DNA of 64,000 nt, taken from the NCBI GenBank assembly GCA_022701365.1, contig JAKUHH010000236.1, positions 1 to 64,000 on the forward strand, read 5' to 3'. The position numbers were made by a program, and so were the translations under genes. Shown piece by piece: positions 45,840 through 57,914 of this stretch (within the stretch, counting starts at the first letter, position 1; every line of letters starts with the position of its first letter). The DNA is from Mycocentrospora acerina (lineage: Eukaryota; Ascomycota; Dothideomycetes; Pleosporales). Below the pieces are notes generated by a model. That model was not told where the DNA came from. It was given only the letters and a program-made list of their open reading frames with translations, and did no database searches.

Positions 45840-47502
45840 ATGGCTTCAAAAATGTGCGTTCCGCTATGTCGTTTGCAAATGGAAGTACTGATTAAATCAC
45901 AGAGTTGTTATTGGCGACGTGAATGGCCACATTCGGACTGTTTTCCAAAAGCTGGGCGCACTTCATGCAAAGAACGCCTTTGCCCTGGCCATTGTTGCTG
46001 GCAATCTTTTTGCAGAAGGAGCGGACGAACCAGATGTTCAGGCACTGATCGATGGCAACATCGACGTCCCACTGCCGACATATTTTGCTCTTGGCAGTCG
46101 CCCTCTCCCATCAGCAGTTGTTAACAAATTGGAATCATCGAATGACGAACTCTGCCATAACCTCTTCTTCCTCGGAAAGCGTACGACAACAAAAACTTCT
46201 GAGGGTCTCCGCATCGTAGCATTAGGCGGGCAGCTGGACGCTAATGTCACTACTGATCAGTCCAAGGGCAAATACACGCCTGTATACGGAGAGGCAGATG
46301 CAAAGACACTTAGAGGAGCCGCGTCGGCAGATATTCTTGTGACGAGCGAATGGCCAGAGGGTATCCAGAAGCGTTCCAAGGTGGACTTCAATGCAGAAGC
46401 GCAGCCACATTCTCACCAGTGCATTGCAGACCTCGACGTGGTCTTGAAACCTAAATACCACTTTTCTACATCTGGCAGTACGTTCTATGAACGAGAGCCT
46501 TTCTTTCACGCGCCGAGTGACGAGACGGACAGCCTTTATCCGATGACCCGCTTCATCAGTCTCGCAGCTTACGGCAACCCTAACAAGCAAAAGTGGATAT
46601 ATGCATTCTCACTGGATCCATCCGCCAGCAATCCAATATCACCCCCTGCCGGTTCCACCGCTTGCCCTATCACACTTTCAGAGAAGAAGCGACCCGCACA
46701 AGAACCCCGGGAACAAGCCCTGGTCTACGATGACGGGAGTCGCGGCAGCCGACGATCGCACAAGCGTCGTAAAGGTGAGCATCGAGGCCCGATATCGGCC
46801 TCTGAATGCTTTTTCTGTCTTGCGAATGAAAATATAGCAACGCATCTCATTACTTCCATTGGTGAAAACTCGTACATCACCACAGCAAAGGGGCCTCTAT
46901 CAACTCCGCAAACCTTTCCACGACTGGGCTTTCCTGGCCATATGCTCATCATTCCATTCTCACATCAACCGACACTCGGTGCGATGGAGGAAGAAGAACG
47001 TCGCTCGACATACGCCGAGATGCAAAAGTACCGTACTTCCATGAACAGCATGCTCAAAGCTGCAGCTGGAGATGATTACGGCTCAGTCACATGGGAAGTC
47101 AGTAAGTCCAGCCTACCACACACTCATTGGCAGTACCTTCCAGTCACAACAGACCTCATACGCAAGGGCCTAGTTGAAGCAGCCTTCAAAGCCTTGGCAG
47201 AGAACTTACATTGGCCGGCATTCAAGAAAGAAGACGTTGGCGATGGATTCGATGAGACGAGCGACTTCTTCAGGGTGCTGGTGTGGGATCCCAAAGATGA
47301 TGCAGAAAAGCAGTCGAGTTACATCATGCGATTCGACGAAAAGATCCGGTTCCACAACCAGTTCGGACGAGAAGTGCTTGCAAAGTTACTGAGACTAGAC
47401 AAGAGACTAGACTGGCGTGATTGCGGACAGACGCAAGCAGAGGAAGAGCAAGATGTACAAAAGTTCAAAGAGGCGTTCAAGGTTTTTGATTTCGCGGACT
47501 AA
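45840..47502 (+). CDS. CwfJ-family protein, CWF19L1/Drn1-like
   Basis: Two exons: 45840-45853 and 45903-47502, with a 49-bp intron, encoding 537 residues. The first exon holds only MASK and two bases; joined, it gives MASKIVVIGDVNGHIRTVF, a calcineurin-like phosphoesterase start. The rest of the N-terminal domain resembles the debranching enzyme Dbr1 but seems to lack its full metal-ligand set. The C-terminal half has the CwfJ C-terminal domains 1 and 2: SECFFCLANENIATHLITSIGENSYI, the HIT-like segment GHMLIIPFSHQPTL and the WEVSKSSLPHTHWQYLPV region, ending in FDFAD. Yeast Drn1 helps Dbr1 turn over intron lariats. Confidence 0.94.
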
Positions 47503-49144
47503 TGACAATGATACCACGCCGTTTTGACGGTACTGTATGATTACTTTCTTTTTTCTATATTCAAACTATCCTGATCAACTCTCACCCCAGCGGCCTACTC
47601 CGAACAACATCAGCTGCCTCCTTCTACATGAGGTTGTGGCTTTCTGCAATGCAATCCCGTCGATCCATACCCCTGCATTCATATATTGTCCGCGTATTGC
47701 CTTTGTTTCAAGGTTACAACTGGCTGTGTAGAACGAACTTGAAAGCATCTTGCAAACTAAACCTAGGCGCAAACACCTCTTCAAGATAGGAGTTCCCGCA
47801 TCGCATGGAGGTCTATCTACACCCTTGCCCTTACCGGCGCCTTCCGAACAACAACGAGTAACGCTTGTCTATCGCAGACGTTTATTCTTGCGGTAGATAG
47901 CTTCTTCCCATATGTGTATTGGCATTGTTCAGTCCGAATTGGTGCGAGGCTATCGCCTAGAGTAATGGCTAATCTCGCCGGACACTCAAAACGGTATGTA
48001 ACACAAAACCATTGAACGCAGCGCTAAAGAATTGGCAACCTCGAATTAAGGTCCTGTCAAGATTCTTCAGGCTGTTACTTTGTAGAGCCACAATTGCTAT
48101 TCTAGTCCGGCGTGTTCATATCAATCCGATCAGATAAACTGATCTGTAACAGCTGCAATGCCATTTCGGTACCTGCATCATAACACTGATGTGCGACTAT
48201 CGCACTCATGACATATGGTGGACATCCCCTTGGCTACTCCACGTTCAAAGCCACCAGGTATGCGGGTGGCTTGGCCAGATAGAAGACGCGGGGTAGGCGC
48301 CCAATCCTGTCCCAGTGCCACAAGTGGATCTACTTCGTGCGCAATATCCGGCTCGGCACCGAATCTTCACACCAGTCATCAATCTTCACGCCAGTCATCA
48401 ATCTTCCTCACGTTCTCCAGCTCTTATCTTTCATTTGCTTCGCTCTCATCCACTAACACCGATGAAGCGTTAGATTCCTTCCCGAACCGTAGAAACGCCG
48501 CCATTACCGCACGTTTCATCTGCGCCACCAATCAGAATGATGATCTCCATACTACTCGAATAAGCTCCGACGCCAATCAGATTCTACGATATGGGCACCT
48601 GAGCAAAGGAACCTCGCTGTTCGACACTTGCATTATCTTGCCCACCTACTCTGACGGCCAGTCAGCACAGTACGACAGGCATGTAGGCCGGTTCCGAGCC
48701 CTACTTTGGCAGCTCGCCACCGTTGTAAGCTGCATTCACATGCGGGCGCAGATGATCAGGTACACTTCGCTCAGTTCGCCCGGAGTGGGCAAGTGATGTG
48801 CAGGACGAAGGATCTTGGCTGTTACACCCACCTGCCCAATGCGGCTCCGTGAGAGCGATGGTGCGTCGTAAGGCAAAAAGAAAGACAATATTTCCGTGAG
48901 CGCGTGGTGCTTATCATTGGCATGGAGGGGCTACGATGCATTTGTGGTGGAGAAGGGCTCCGAGGATAGGAGGGTAAATATGTATAGGAAACGTGTATAA
49001 GAGAGGAGTCCATCTTCAACTCTAGAGAAAGACAGAGCAGAGCCGCCTTTCCTCGAGCATCCAGCCTTTGAGCCCTCCTCGTCTTCGTTCACCTGCTTGG
49101 CCCAGACTTGACTACTCCACTACCCCGTCCTCTCCACACTCAAG
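47503..49144. other. Intergenic region
   Basis: 1.6 kb between two plus-strand genes. A 19-bp unit is tandemly duplicated at 48363-48400. An open frame of 193 codons (48215-48796, +) covers it but is low in coding character, so it is not annotated. The last 150 bp form the pyrimidine-rich leader of the secreted-protein gene. Confidence 0.45.
48363..48400 (+). repeat. Tandem duplication of a 19-bp unit
   Basis: Two adjacent copies of ATCTTCAC(A/G)CCAGTCATCA differ at one base, followed by a partial third start (ATCTTC). It is intergenic, of unknown significance. Confidence 0.85.
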
Positions 49145-49900
49145 ATGAAGACCACCATTCTTCTCACCTTGGTCGGCCTCGCTGCGGCCGCACCAGCTCC
49201 TCTTGTCGCTCGCGCGCCTCCCGGTATTCCCACCACCGCAGCTGCGAAGACCCAGCTCGCAGGTCTCACCGTCGCTGCTCAGGGTCCCCAAACTGGTTAC
49301 TCTCGCGATCTCTTCCCTCACTGGATCACACAGTCAGGCTCATGCAACACACGTGAGGTTGTTCTCAAGCGCGATGGAACAAATGTCGTACAAGACTCTT
49401 CTTCCTGCGCAGCTACAGTAAGTCAATACTCTTCACCAAGGTGGCTCATGTCATCTAGAGGTCTGTCGACGATAAATAATTAACGAATCATCAGTCTGGA
49501 ACTTGGGTCAGCCCTCTTGATGGCGCTACCTGGACCGCGGCATCTGATATCGACATTGACCACCACGTTCCCTTGAGCAACGCCTGGAAGTCTGGAGCCT
49601 CAGCCTGGACAACTGCACGTCGCCAGGCCTTTGCCAACGACTTGACAAACCCCCAGCTTTCCGCTGTTACAGACAGCGTCAACCAGGCAAAGGGTGACAA
49701 GGGCCCTGAGGACTGGAAGCCCGTAAGTTCAATCACAATTAAAGATAAAAACCAAGGAAGCATTACTAACATGATAATAGCCGCTAACGAGCTACTACTG
49801 CACCTACGCCAAGATGTGGGTCAGGGTCAAGAGCGTGTACAGCCTGACGATTACGAGCGCGGAGAAGACTGCGCTGACGACTATGTTGAACACCTGCTGA
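49145..49900 (+). CDS. Secreted HNH-nuclease-like protein (DUF1524 type)
   Basis: Three exons: 49145-49417, 49495-49722 and 49781-49900, encoding 206 residues. The introns are 77 and 58 bp, both in phase 0. A clear signal peptide (MKTTILLTLVGLAAAAPAP) is followed by a mature chain with several cysteines (GSCNTRE, SSSCAA, YYCTYA, NTC at the end) that probably form disulfides. The core DIDIDHHVPLSNAWKSGASAW, with the later RRQAFANDL and DKGPEDWKP, matches the His-containing motif of fungal secreted HNH endonucleases of the DUF1524/GmrSD-C type. It probably degrades extracellular nucleic acid for nutrient use, defence or plant interaction; the role is inferred. An upstream pyrimidine-rich leader precedes the ATG. 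Confidence 0.9.
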
Positions 49901-50483
49901 GCGGGAGTTCGGGACGAGAGGCATGTGCGGGAATGAATAGTACTACCACTGTATCGAAGCAAGAAGAGCTGGCAGTTGGCTAACGAATTGAATACGAATT
50001 ACCAATCTCAATATTTTCAAACATGTCCAATCTCTTTTTCCATTCAGTGCAACACTTTTGATTGTCACTCTTTTCTAGCTGGGAAGCCTGCTATAACCAT
50101 GTGGAATGGGGTGTGAAGATTCATTTTCGTTCCATCTACATTTTCAATCCTGAAGAGCCAGTTTTTTTCTTCACTCCACCCACGCGCAGTCTCAAGCCTA
50201 AACAGGGGAGTTCATGCATTCCACATTTGCCATATACAGAGCACAAGACAATATTATTTTGTATAAGTACTCAACTATACTCCATTGCGCGGTGTTCACG
50301 TAAAGAACGCTATTGGGAACGTGCAGCGATGCCGTAATCCCAAATCGACATGCTTTAGTACCACTTGGACACGGCCCTCCAACATCAAGGTTTGAAAACA
50401 GCAGTGATGGTGGTGGTGATGATTATGGTAGGGAGTAGGGAGCACAACCGCTAGATAGTTACTACTTAGTCGTACGCCGAATC

Positions 50484-50531
<48 letters not shown>

Positions 50532-51985
50532 ACTTCCAAGAAGATTTGAGACAAAAAATCTACTCTTGGCATGCACATGATGGAGACTCCCAATAGGCAA
50601 GGTAAAAGAAAGAAAGAAAGACATTGAGAAGAAAAAGAGAAAGAAAAAAAACATCACGGCCATTACTAGAAAGAATCAACTGCACTCTCACTACCAACAT
50701 TCAGATTTAACATTTGACACTCAATCTTCTCTAAATCTTGCCACATCCTATGGCATGACTCTGTTCACACGCACACACATATGATATCCACACCTCGTGT
50801 CGCCTCGCCTCGCATCGCCCCGCTTCCTACGCTCCACTCCCCCCCTTCCTTCCCTTAGTTCTCCACCGCTTCTCCACACCTACACTAGACGACGTGCTCC
50901 CTGCATGACAACGACGATACTCCTTGCATATATATAAAAAGAGTAAACGTACCTCTCAGATCGTTCATTTTTCCAACGCAAGCATGTCTGTACATGTAGA
51001 GGTGTGATTGTGCACAGCGTGATGTAATATTTGGCGCGGGGAGGTGGACTGGGTAGGCCGAGAGGTGGGAGAAAGTGCTGTGCTGTGCTGTGCTAGAGTG
51101 ACTTTGGGGGGGGGAGAGAGGGGGGCTGTATAGAGTATCCCAGTCAATATCAAAGAAGAAAAGGTTGTTTTATCTACTGTTGCAGTCGGAGCTTGAGCAA
51201 TACTACTGATGATCATGATGATGGCAATGATTGGTGCAGTGTCGGGAGGGGAGGGAAGGGGAGGGGGGGTTGGCATCATCCACAGGAGTGGAGTAATTGG
51301 TAGAATGAAAAAAAAATTGTAAAAATTTATCAATATCAGGGGGAGAGCAATTTAAAAAAATTGTTCTCGCCAAAGTGAAAAAAAATTCTTCCAAGATGCT
51401 ATGTAGTGAGAAAAATTATATCAGAACGATTAGATTAGATTGGTTATCTTTGTTTTTTTCTTTTCCCACAACCTCCCATTTTTTTCTCTCTCTTCAAATG
51501 TGGGGGGTTTCAAAAGGAGATTTGGACTTTGGAGAGAGAGAGAGACCAAAAAAATGATAAGAGTATTTATATATATCCAAGTCTATTCATCTACAGGGGG
51601 GGGGCTTCCTTATCAAAATTACCACTTCTTAACGCATGAGTGGGGTTTGCTCATTCTCTCTCCTATCCTCTCCTAAATAAGAACAGGGAATGTGCTAGCG
51701 GCAGGAGGAAGAAGACGGCTGCTCAGAGTACATGGTAGGCTTGTGGTTCTACAATAAAAGATTACAGAAACCTCGAGAAGTGCTTGGTAAATGTGTTGGC
51801 GGGACGGGGGGTTATAGAGCGTGATGCGTGAGGTAGTGAGTAGGATGAAGAGAAAACGGCGAGTGATAGTTTTAGCCTTAATAGAAACATCATATATTAA
51901 GAGCATACTGAAGAGTTGTTCAATAATTTTATTGAGCATTTACGGATGAGACACAGTCATGTGCCTGTGGTTTGCATTGGAAAAT
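49901..51985. other. Intergenic region
   Basis: 2.1 kb between convergent genes (secreted nuclease on +, ATM1 on -). It is rich in simple sequence: a (CT)n tract, A/G-rich runs near 50600-50650, C- and G-homopolymers and T/A runs around 51300-51620. No coding sequence was recognised. Confidence 0.5.
50488..50530 (+). repeat. (CT)n dinucleotide microsatellite
   Basis: 43 bases of uninterrupted TC/CT repeat in intergenic DNA. It is likely to be length-polymorphic between strains. Confidence 0.95.
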
Positions 51986-54274
51986 CTACTTTTTTACATC
52001 GTTAGTCACCTCCACCTCCACCTCTTCTTTGTCGTCGGTGAACATTGTTTCTTGGGCGCTCCAGAGCTCGCTGTATAGGCCAGCGCGGTCGACGAGCTGT
52101 TCGTGTGTTCCACTTTCTGCCACTCCTCCTGCTTTGAGGACAATGATGACGTCCGAGTCGTAGATTGTGCGCAGTCGGTGTGCGACAAAGACGGAAGTGC
52201 GCTTCTTTTCCTTGACGAGCGAATTGATGTGTGAGAGTAAAGCGGACTCTGTGTGGGTGTCCAGGGCAGAAGTCTAAATATTGTTAGCGCTAATCAGGTT
52301 CGTGTGTGTGATTGCAAACATACTGCTTCATCAAAGAACAATAGCGGAGGGTCCTTGAGAATCAACCTGGAAACAGCAAGTCGCTGTTTCTCACCACCTG
52401 AGATCATCATTCCACGCTCACCAACCATGGTACCATACCCGTCTGGAAACTGGCTGATGCTGTCGTGCAGACGTGCGCGCTTTGCGGCTTCAATCACCTG
52501 TTCAGGACTCGCCTCCAGGTTTCCATACCGAATGTTGTGTTCGATAGTGTTATTGAACAACGGTGTGTCCTGCGGTACAACACCAATAGCCCTCCTCAAG
52601 CTGTCAAGAGAAACGTCGCGAATATCCTGACCATCAATCAGAATACGACCCTCCTGCGCATCGTAGAAGCGGAAGAGCAGACGGAGAATGGTTGATTTTC
52701 CGCAGCCGCTAGGGCCAACAATGGCAACCTTCTTGCCGGCGGGAATGGTGAGATTGAGGTTCTTGATAATAGGCCTGTCTGGTCGGTACCCAAACGAAAC
52801 GTTTTCAAACCTGATTTCACCTTTTGTGAGAACGAGGGGTTTCGCATCTGGCTTGTCCTTGACGTTGACGTTGACCTTTTGGAGATTGAAGAGCGTTTCC
52901 ATGTCTAGCAAACTCTGGCGCAGCTCACGGTAGACGGAACCCAAGAAGTTGAGAGGTACAGAAAGCTGGAACACGAGCTGGTTTATCAAGACGAGATCGC
53001 CAACTGTCAAATTGCCAGTTGCGACGCCGTCACATGCGAGGTACATCATGGCAGTCAAGGCGGAGGAGAAGATCATGTTTTGGCCAGAGTTAAGAAAGGC
53101 GAGGGAAGTGGCAACCTTGATAGAGGCCTTTTCGTAGTTTTGCAGCGATTGATTGTACCGGCCAACCTCGTACTTTTCGTTGTTGAAATACTGCGTGCTG
53201 GTCAGCGATTTGTTGGTATTCGGTGGATTGCCATGCGCGTACTTTGACCGCTTCGTAGTTGATCAGAGAGTCTACAGCCGTGGTGGCTGCCTTGTTGTCG
53301 GCAGCATTGGCCTGCTTTCTGAACTTTGTTCGCCAGGACGTAGTCAGGATGGTAAAGGCCGTGTATGCAACCATGGTGGCACTCGTGATGGCGGCGAACT
53401 GCCAGCCATATTGGTACGTCTTGGATAGTCAGCAAGCTTGCATCACCTCATGGGTCGGCAGGATCTCACCAGGATACCGCACACGAGGGAAATCTCAAAG
53501 GCAGTGGGGAAGATGTGAAAGACCATGGAGCTCAGGAGGAAGCTGATGCCCTTTGTTCCGCGATCAATGGCACGTGTCAGGCCTCCAGTCTGCCTGGCAA
53601 GATGGAAGCTGAGGTCGAGCCTCAAGAGATGTTCGTAGACGCTGCAGGCGACCTTTCGAATGGCCTTTTGCGAGACACTGGCGAAGATGGCGTTGCGAAG
53701 CTCCTGGAAGACGGTGGCGCCAATGCGCGTCATGCCATCTGTCTCGTTCAGTCTCAGTCGTGGGCATGGTGAATGCACATGGCTTGTACAGCTTACATGC
53801 GACAATCATGGAGCCTGCCACGGTGCCCGCGGTGCCCCCAACTGCTACAAAGTCGATGTTCATGGCGTCGACAATGCTCTTGAAGTAGAAGGGCACCTGG
53901 ACATTGAGCAGCTTTGCGCCCAGCAGCAGCCCAACACTCAGGCCGACCCTGAAGCGGGTGCCCAGGTTGTCCTTGGGCCACAGGTAGCGCGACATCTCCT
54001 TCATAATGGCCCAGTCTGCCTTGCGCTGCTCCTTGTTGGTGAGGACCTGCTCCTGCAGCAGCGGGTCGGCCTTTGCGGCCTTTGCCTTTGCAGCGTCGCT
54101 GGCGGCCTTGCCACTGGCGAGGACGGCTTGGGGCCGCTGGCCATGGGCGTCTTTTCTGTGCAGCGGCGACGAGGTGAAGACGCGCGTGGCGTGGTACAGC
54201 GGGCGCAGACGCGAGGGCGCGAGGGTGTCGAGGCCCGGCCGTCTGGCGGCGCGGGCAAGCGGGGGGATGAGCAT
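51986..54274 (-). CDS. atm1: Mitochondrial iron-sulfur cluster ABC transporter ATM1
   Basis: Five exons: 53797-54274, 53470-53738, 53243-53419, 52324-53190 and 51986-52273, encoding 692 residues (yeast Atm1 690). It is a half-size ABC exporter of the inner mitochondrial membrane that exports a sulfur/glutathione compound needed for cytosolic Fe-S proteins. The N-terminus (LIPPLARAARRPGLDTLAPSR) is a basic targeting sequence. The membrane domain includes FQELRNAIFASVSQKAIRKVA and LSFHLARQTGGLTRAIDRG, diagnostic of the ATM1/ABCB7 group. The nucleotide-binding domain has Walker A GPSGCGKST, signature ISGGEKQR, Walker B LLFFDEATSALD (rebuilt across the last intron) and the H-loop VAHRL. It is head-to-head with the AIM24-like gene. 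Confidence 0.97.
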
Positions 54275-54633
54275 GGTCGCCGTTTACATGTTCGAGCCGC
54301 TGCAGCTCGGGGCGGATTGGAGGGAGCTGGGGGAGCTGGGGGGAGCTTCGGGCAGCTTCAGCGACGCTCTGTGGCCGCGACGAGGGGATGTTGGCGCAAT
54401 TGTGCGATGGGCAGGCCGGATGCCGTGATGAGCACCCCCGGCGCAGCGACGCGCCCCACTATCTGCCGTTGACTATCCCCCGCCCGCATGTTTGCCGTGT
54501 TTGCTCGGCGTAGGGCTGGCCGCTGCAGCACCGCATCATCGCGCCCACACCAAAGCTCCGAGCTCTCGCAGACCTGCGCACCCACACCCGCCCGCAATTG
54601 CACGCTCCCGGCGCCCACAGGCACAGCCCCAGC
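54275..54633. promoter_or_regulatory. Divergent promoter between ATM1 and the AIM24-like gene
   Basis: 359 bp, GC-rich, separating the start codons of two genes for mitochondrial proteins. No TATA box was seen. Shared regulation is plausible but inferred. Confidence 0.5.
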
Positions 54634-55894
54634 ATGATCCGCCCGGCTGCCTCGCCCTGGAGGTCCTTTGCCCCCCACACCCCGGCGGCCACTGTGCGTG
54701 CCTCTGTCTCTGCCTCTGCCTGCGCCGTGCGCCGCATCAACATCGCCGCGACCACGTCCTCGGCCGACCCGCCGCTCGACTCGCTTGCCGTTGCGTCTCC
54801 AGGTGGCTGCCCTCGCCCTTGCTTGTCGCTGCCATTGATGGCTGACCACGTGCAGATGCCCGCTTCGACGTCATTGGCACGCCCTTCTCCCTCCTCTCCG
54901 TCTCGCTCGCCGCCTCGCAGACCCTGTACACGCGCCGCGGCACCCTCGTCAGCCTGACCGGCAACCCCGAGAACGTCATCTCGACCCTCTCCTCCCTCGA
55001 GCCCTTTCGCCGCGCGCCCGTCGGCATCCCCTTCCTGTACCAAAAAGTTTCATCGACCAGCCCCATCACAGCGCTCGTCTCCACAAAGTCGCCCATATCC
55101 AGCATTGTCTCGGTCAATCTCGATGGCCGCCAGGACTGGGTCATCAGCCAGCGCCAGGCACTACTTGCCTGGACTGGCCACACCCTGAGTCTGAAGCCCC
55201 AGTATAACCTCAAGCTTGGCCTGGCGCATTGGGGCAACACGTACATCACAGGCCGCGGGCTACTGGCTCTTGCAGGCAGCGGGCAGATATACCAGGTGCA
55301 AATCAAGGCTGGAGAGCAGTACATTGCGCATCCTAGCAACGTCGTCGCCTACACAGCCTCGACAACCCCGCCACTACCCTTCCGCTTCAAGTCGTCGACC
55401 CTCCGCTTCCAAGTCCCAGACCTTGGTATCGGGTCACTCGTGCAGAAAGTCAAGTTTTTCAGAGTTATGAGTGAGACAGCAACATGGCGGACATTGGCGA
55501 CTGCATACCACACGCTCAAGACATGGCTGCGACGGACAGTATGGGGTGACCGAGTGAGTCTCTCCGTATCCTTACAATACCTCTTTTGCCATGCGACTGA
55601 CTTTGACAACAGCTATTCCTTCGCTTTGAAGGCCCCACAACGATGCTCTTGCAGTCTCGCGCCTCGCGCCTCAGCGACGTCCTCACCCTGAGGGATGTCA
55701 ACGAGATTGCCGAGAGCCCACCTGGCGTTGTTCAAGACGCCGTCACACGTAAGATCAAGGAGGAACTCAAGCAAATCGAGGCAAGCTCCAACCCCACAAC
55801 CCTACCACCTCCACAAAGCTCAGAGGGCACCGTCAAGTATGCGACAATCCGGAGTGGCAAGGCAGAGTTTGAAAAGGAGAAGCCGGCTGTGTGA
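54634..55894 (+). CDS. aim24: AIM24-like mitochondrial protein
   Basis: Three exons: 54634-54802, 54856-55553 and 55613-55894, encoding 382 residues; introns are 53 and 59 bp. The first 60 residues are rich in A, S, R and T without acidic residues (MIRPAASPWRSFAPHTPAATV), a good mitochondrial presequence. The rest is the AIM24/TerB-like beta-rich domain: FDVIGTPFSLLSVSLAASQTLYTRRGTLVSL, RAPVGIPFLYQKV, ALLAWTGHTLSL and GRGLLALAGSGQIYQ. The C-terminal part contains RFEGPTTMLLQSRASRL. Yeast Aim24 is an inner-membrane protein that supports MICOS integrity. The initiation ATG is the only one giving a clean presequence. Confidence 0.93.
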
Positions 55895-56488
55895 TACCAC
55901 TGTAAAATAAGTAATATGAGAGTTGACATGTATGCAAATTTCTAGAGAGCATCTTGCGCACAAATATATATTGAGAGAGTGTAGTGAATCAATCAATTAG
56001 GTGAAAAGTGGGGTACAATATTCTCCGCATCGCGATTCATATAATAAGTAAATATTCCAACAGGCTCTTCCTGGCAAAAACTTACAACATGCCATCCATC
56101 AAACACAACTTCCAAGGTCCGTCATCTCACCGCCAAAATTTTGCCCTGGGGAATCCCAGCAATCCTTGGCACACGTCAGCGCCGGAGGATCAAGGATACG
56201 TCCATTTCTAAACGACCATCATCATCATCACCAAAGTACAAAAAAAGCCAATTGATCTGCACTTTCACTAATACCATCGCCGTGTGTATTTGTGTTTTAC
56301 TCTTTCGAAGAAAGCCCCTCCAAATCCGTGACCGCAATACACTATATTCACTTTAACTATCAACTACAACCTGCCTTTGTGGTGTTGCATCCTCTCTTTC
56401 TCTCTACCGAAGAGGCCGTCATAGACAGTTTTTTGTATCAATCGATCAGTCAATCAGTTGATCAACCAATCTTTCCATCACAACAACC
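55895..56488. other. Intergenic region
   Basis: 594 bp between two plus-strand genes. It is AT-rich and probably holds the AIM24 3' flank and the leader of the SR-rich gene; no gene was recognised. Confidence 0.4.
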
Positions 56489-57034
56489 ATGTGTCTTATG
56501 AGGACATACGAAACCCGCGGCCGTGGCGTGACAGACCCGCCGCCGCGTCGCGGAAACTACACGTCCCACCCCCCCGCCGGCACCATGCGCCTCCCCCGCG
56601 AATGGCGCAGGAGCGAGAGCTACAGCGATGATGGAAGAGAGAGAGTTGTGGCGTATAGGTAAGCTTACATTTTTTATTATTTATTTATTTGAAAGTAAAG
56701 TCAACTACTTCCCATATCTGTGACCATATTTATTTCTTTGTCCTTGTCTGTCAATACCAATGACAAACTACGGCATTGTTAACGCCAATACAGAACTACC
56801 ACGCAGCCTCGTGCTATTGAGTATATTGAGGAGCCGCGGAGGAGCGTGCGGAGTGTGTCGCGGGGTGTGTACTATGAGGAACCGCACAGGCGGAGCACAC
56901 GCAGCGTGTCGAGGAAGAGGAGTGTGTCGAGGAAGCGGGTCACGGATGTGGAGATGGTGAGGGATCCGAGGGCGAGCGCGGGGTATGTTGATGAGAGGAC
57001 GACGCGGAGGAGCGTGAGCCGTGTGAGGTATTGA
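56489..57034 (+). CDS. Small SR-rich protein, unknown
   Basis: Two exons: 56489-56658 and 56794-57034, with a 135-bp intron (GTAAGC donor, TACAG acceptor, phase 2), encoding 136 residues. The N-terminal half contains TYETRGRGVTDPPPRRGNY and EWRRSESYSDDGRERVVAYR. The C-terminal half is built of arginine/serine patches (RRSVRSVSRG, RRSTRSVSRK, RSVSRKR, RRSVSRVRY) around a YIEEP segment. This composition resembles SR-type or phospho-regulated basic proteins, but no RRM or other domain is present. The frame is open across the splice and starts at an ATG in good context (ACAACCATG). It may also start three codons later. Function unknown. Confidence 0.72.
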
Positions 57035-57914
57035 AAGGGAAGACGGAGAGGTGTTGTTGTTAGATTGAGAAGGGACATGTATAGATATATGAATATCCCC
57101 CGTTTAATGGCTATGATTAAATGTAATTTTCAGTTCTCTAGACTGCGAAGTAGGTTGTCAGTTGGTTTCTGCATTACTGTCCTTTTCTTTTTTAAGCTGG
57201 ATTGTTCAAATTCAAGCTGATGGAGAAGAAATCGGGTTTCACACTACCTATTTTTTTTAACCAAACACAAACCCTTTCCTACTCTTTTTCCACCACCAGT
57301 TCAACGCCCCGATTACATATATGTACATGTATATATGTAATTATCTATCTACCTCTCTCACAATACAAATATAACACACACACACCCAAAAAAAACAGGA
57401 GCAAAGAAAGCCTCCTCCCATCCATAGAAAGCAACAACACCACCACTCCTGAAATCATAAAGACCCCCACAAAAATACAGCAAGAAGAAGTGTTTCCAAA
57501 CAAAAAAAAATCACAACACAACACAACACGCTAGTTCTCCCGGGAAATCAATCGCCAAAACAGCCGGCGTTCCCGAAACGCAAGTGAACATGCATACATG
57601 CCTGCCTCTCCCCCTCCCCTCTACATGCGTGCGGATCAGAGTCAAGTTGGAGGGAGAGGGGAAAAAAAGGGAGTGTAAACCAGATGAATAGAATAACTTC
57701 ATATTTTTTTTTTAATTTATTTTTCTTTTCAATACTTCTACATCAACAACAACTACTACTACTACCACCCTCATTATACTTGCATGTAACTATTTTATAT
57801 TTCCTTCTTCCAGACCACTCTGTACACTGACCTTGATCCGTGCTCGTTGAATATATATACATAATTCATGTTTGGATAGATGCTCAACTCGCCTGACAGA
57901 CAGACAGTCCCCAC
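57035..57914. other. Intergenic region
   Basis: 880 bp between convergent genes. It is strongly AT-rich with A and T runs and CA/CT simple sequence. An open frame at 57202-57534 (+) is low complexity and not considered real. Confidence 0.45.

Noticed and set aside
48215..48796. 193-codon plus-strand ORF
   Set aside because: Serine/threonine-rich without any domain; covers a tandem 19-bp duplication; no promoter or splice signals.
52006..54849. Long plus-strand ORFs opposite ATM1 and minus-strand ORFs opposite AIM24
   Set aside because: GC-rich mirror frames of the two real spliced genes.
57202..57534. 110-codon plus-strand ORF
   Set aside because: Dominated by T/S/N/K simple sequence in AT-rich intergenic DNA.
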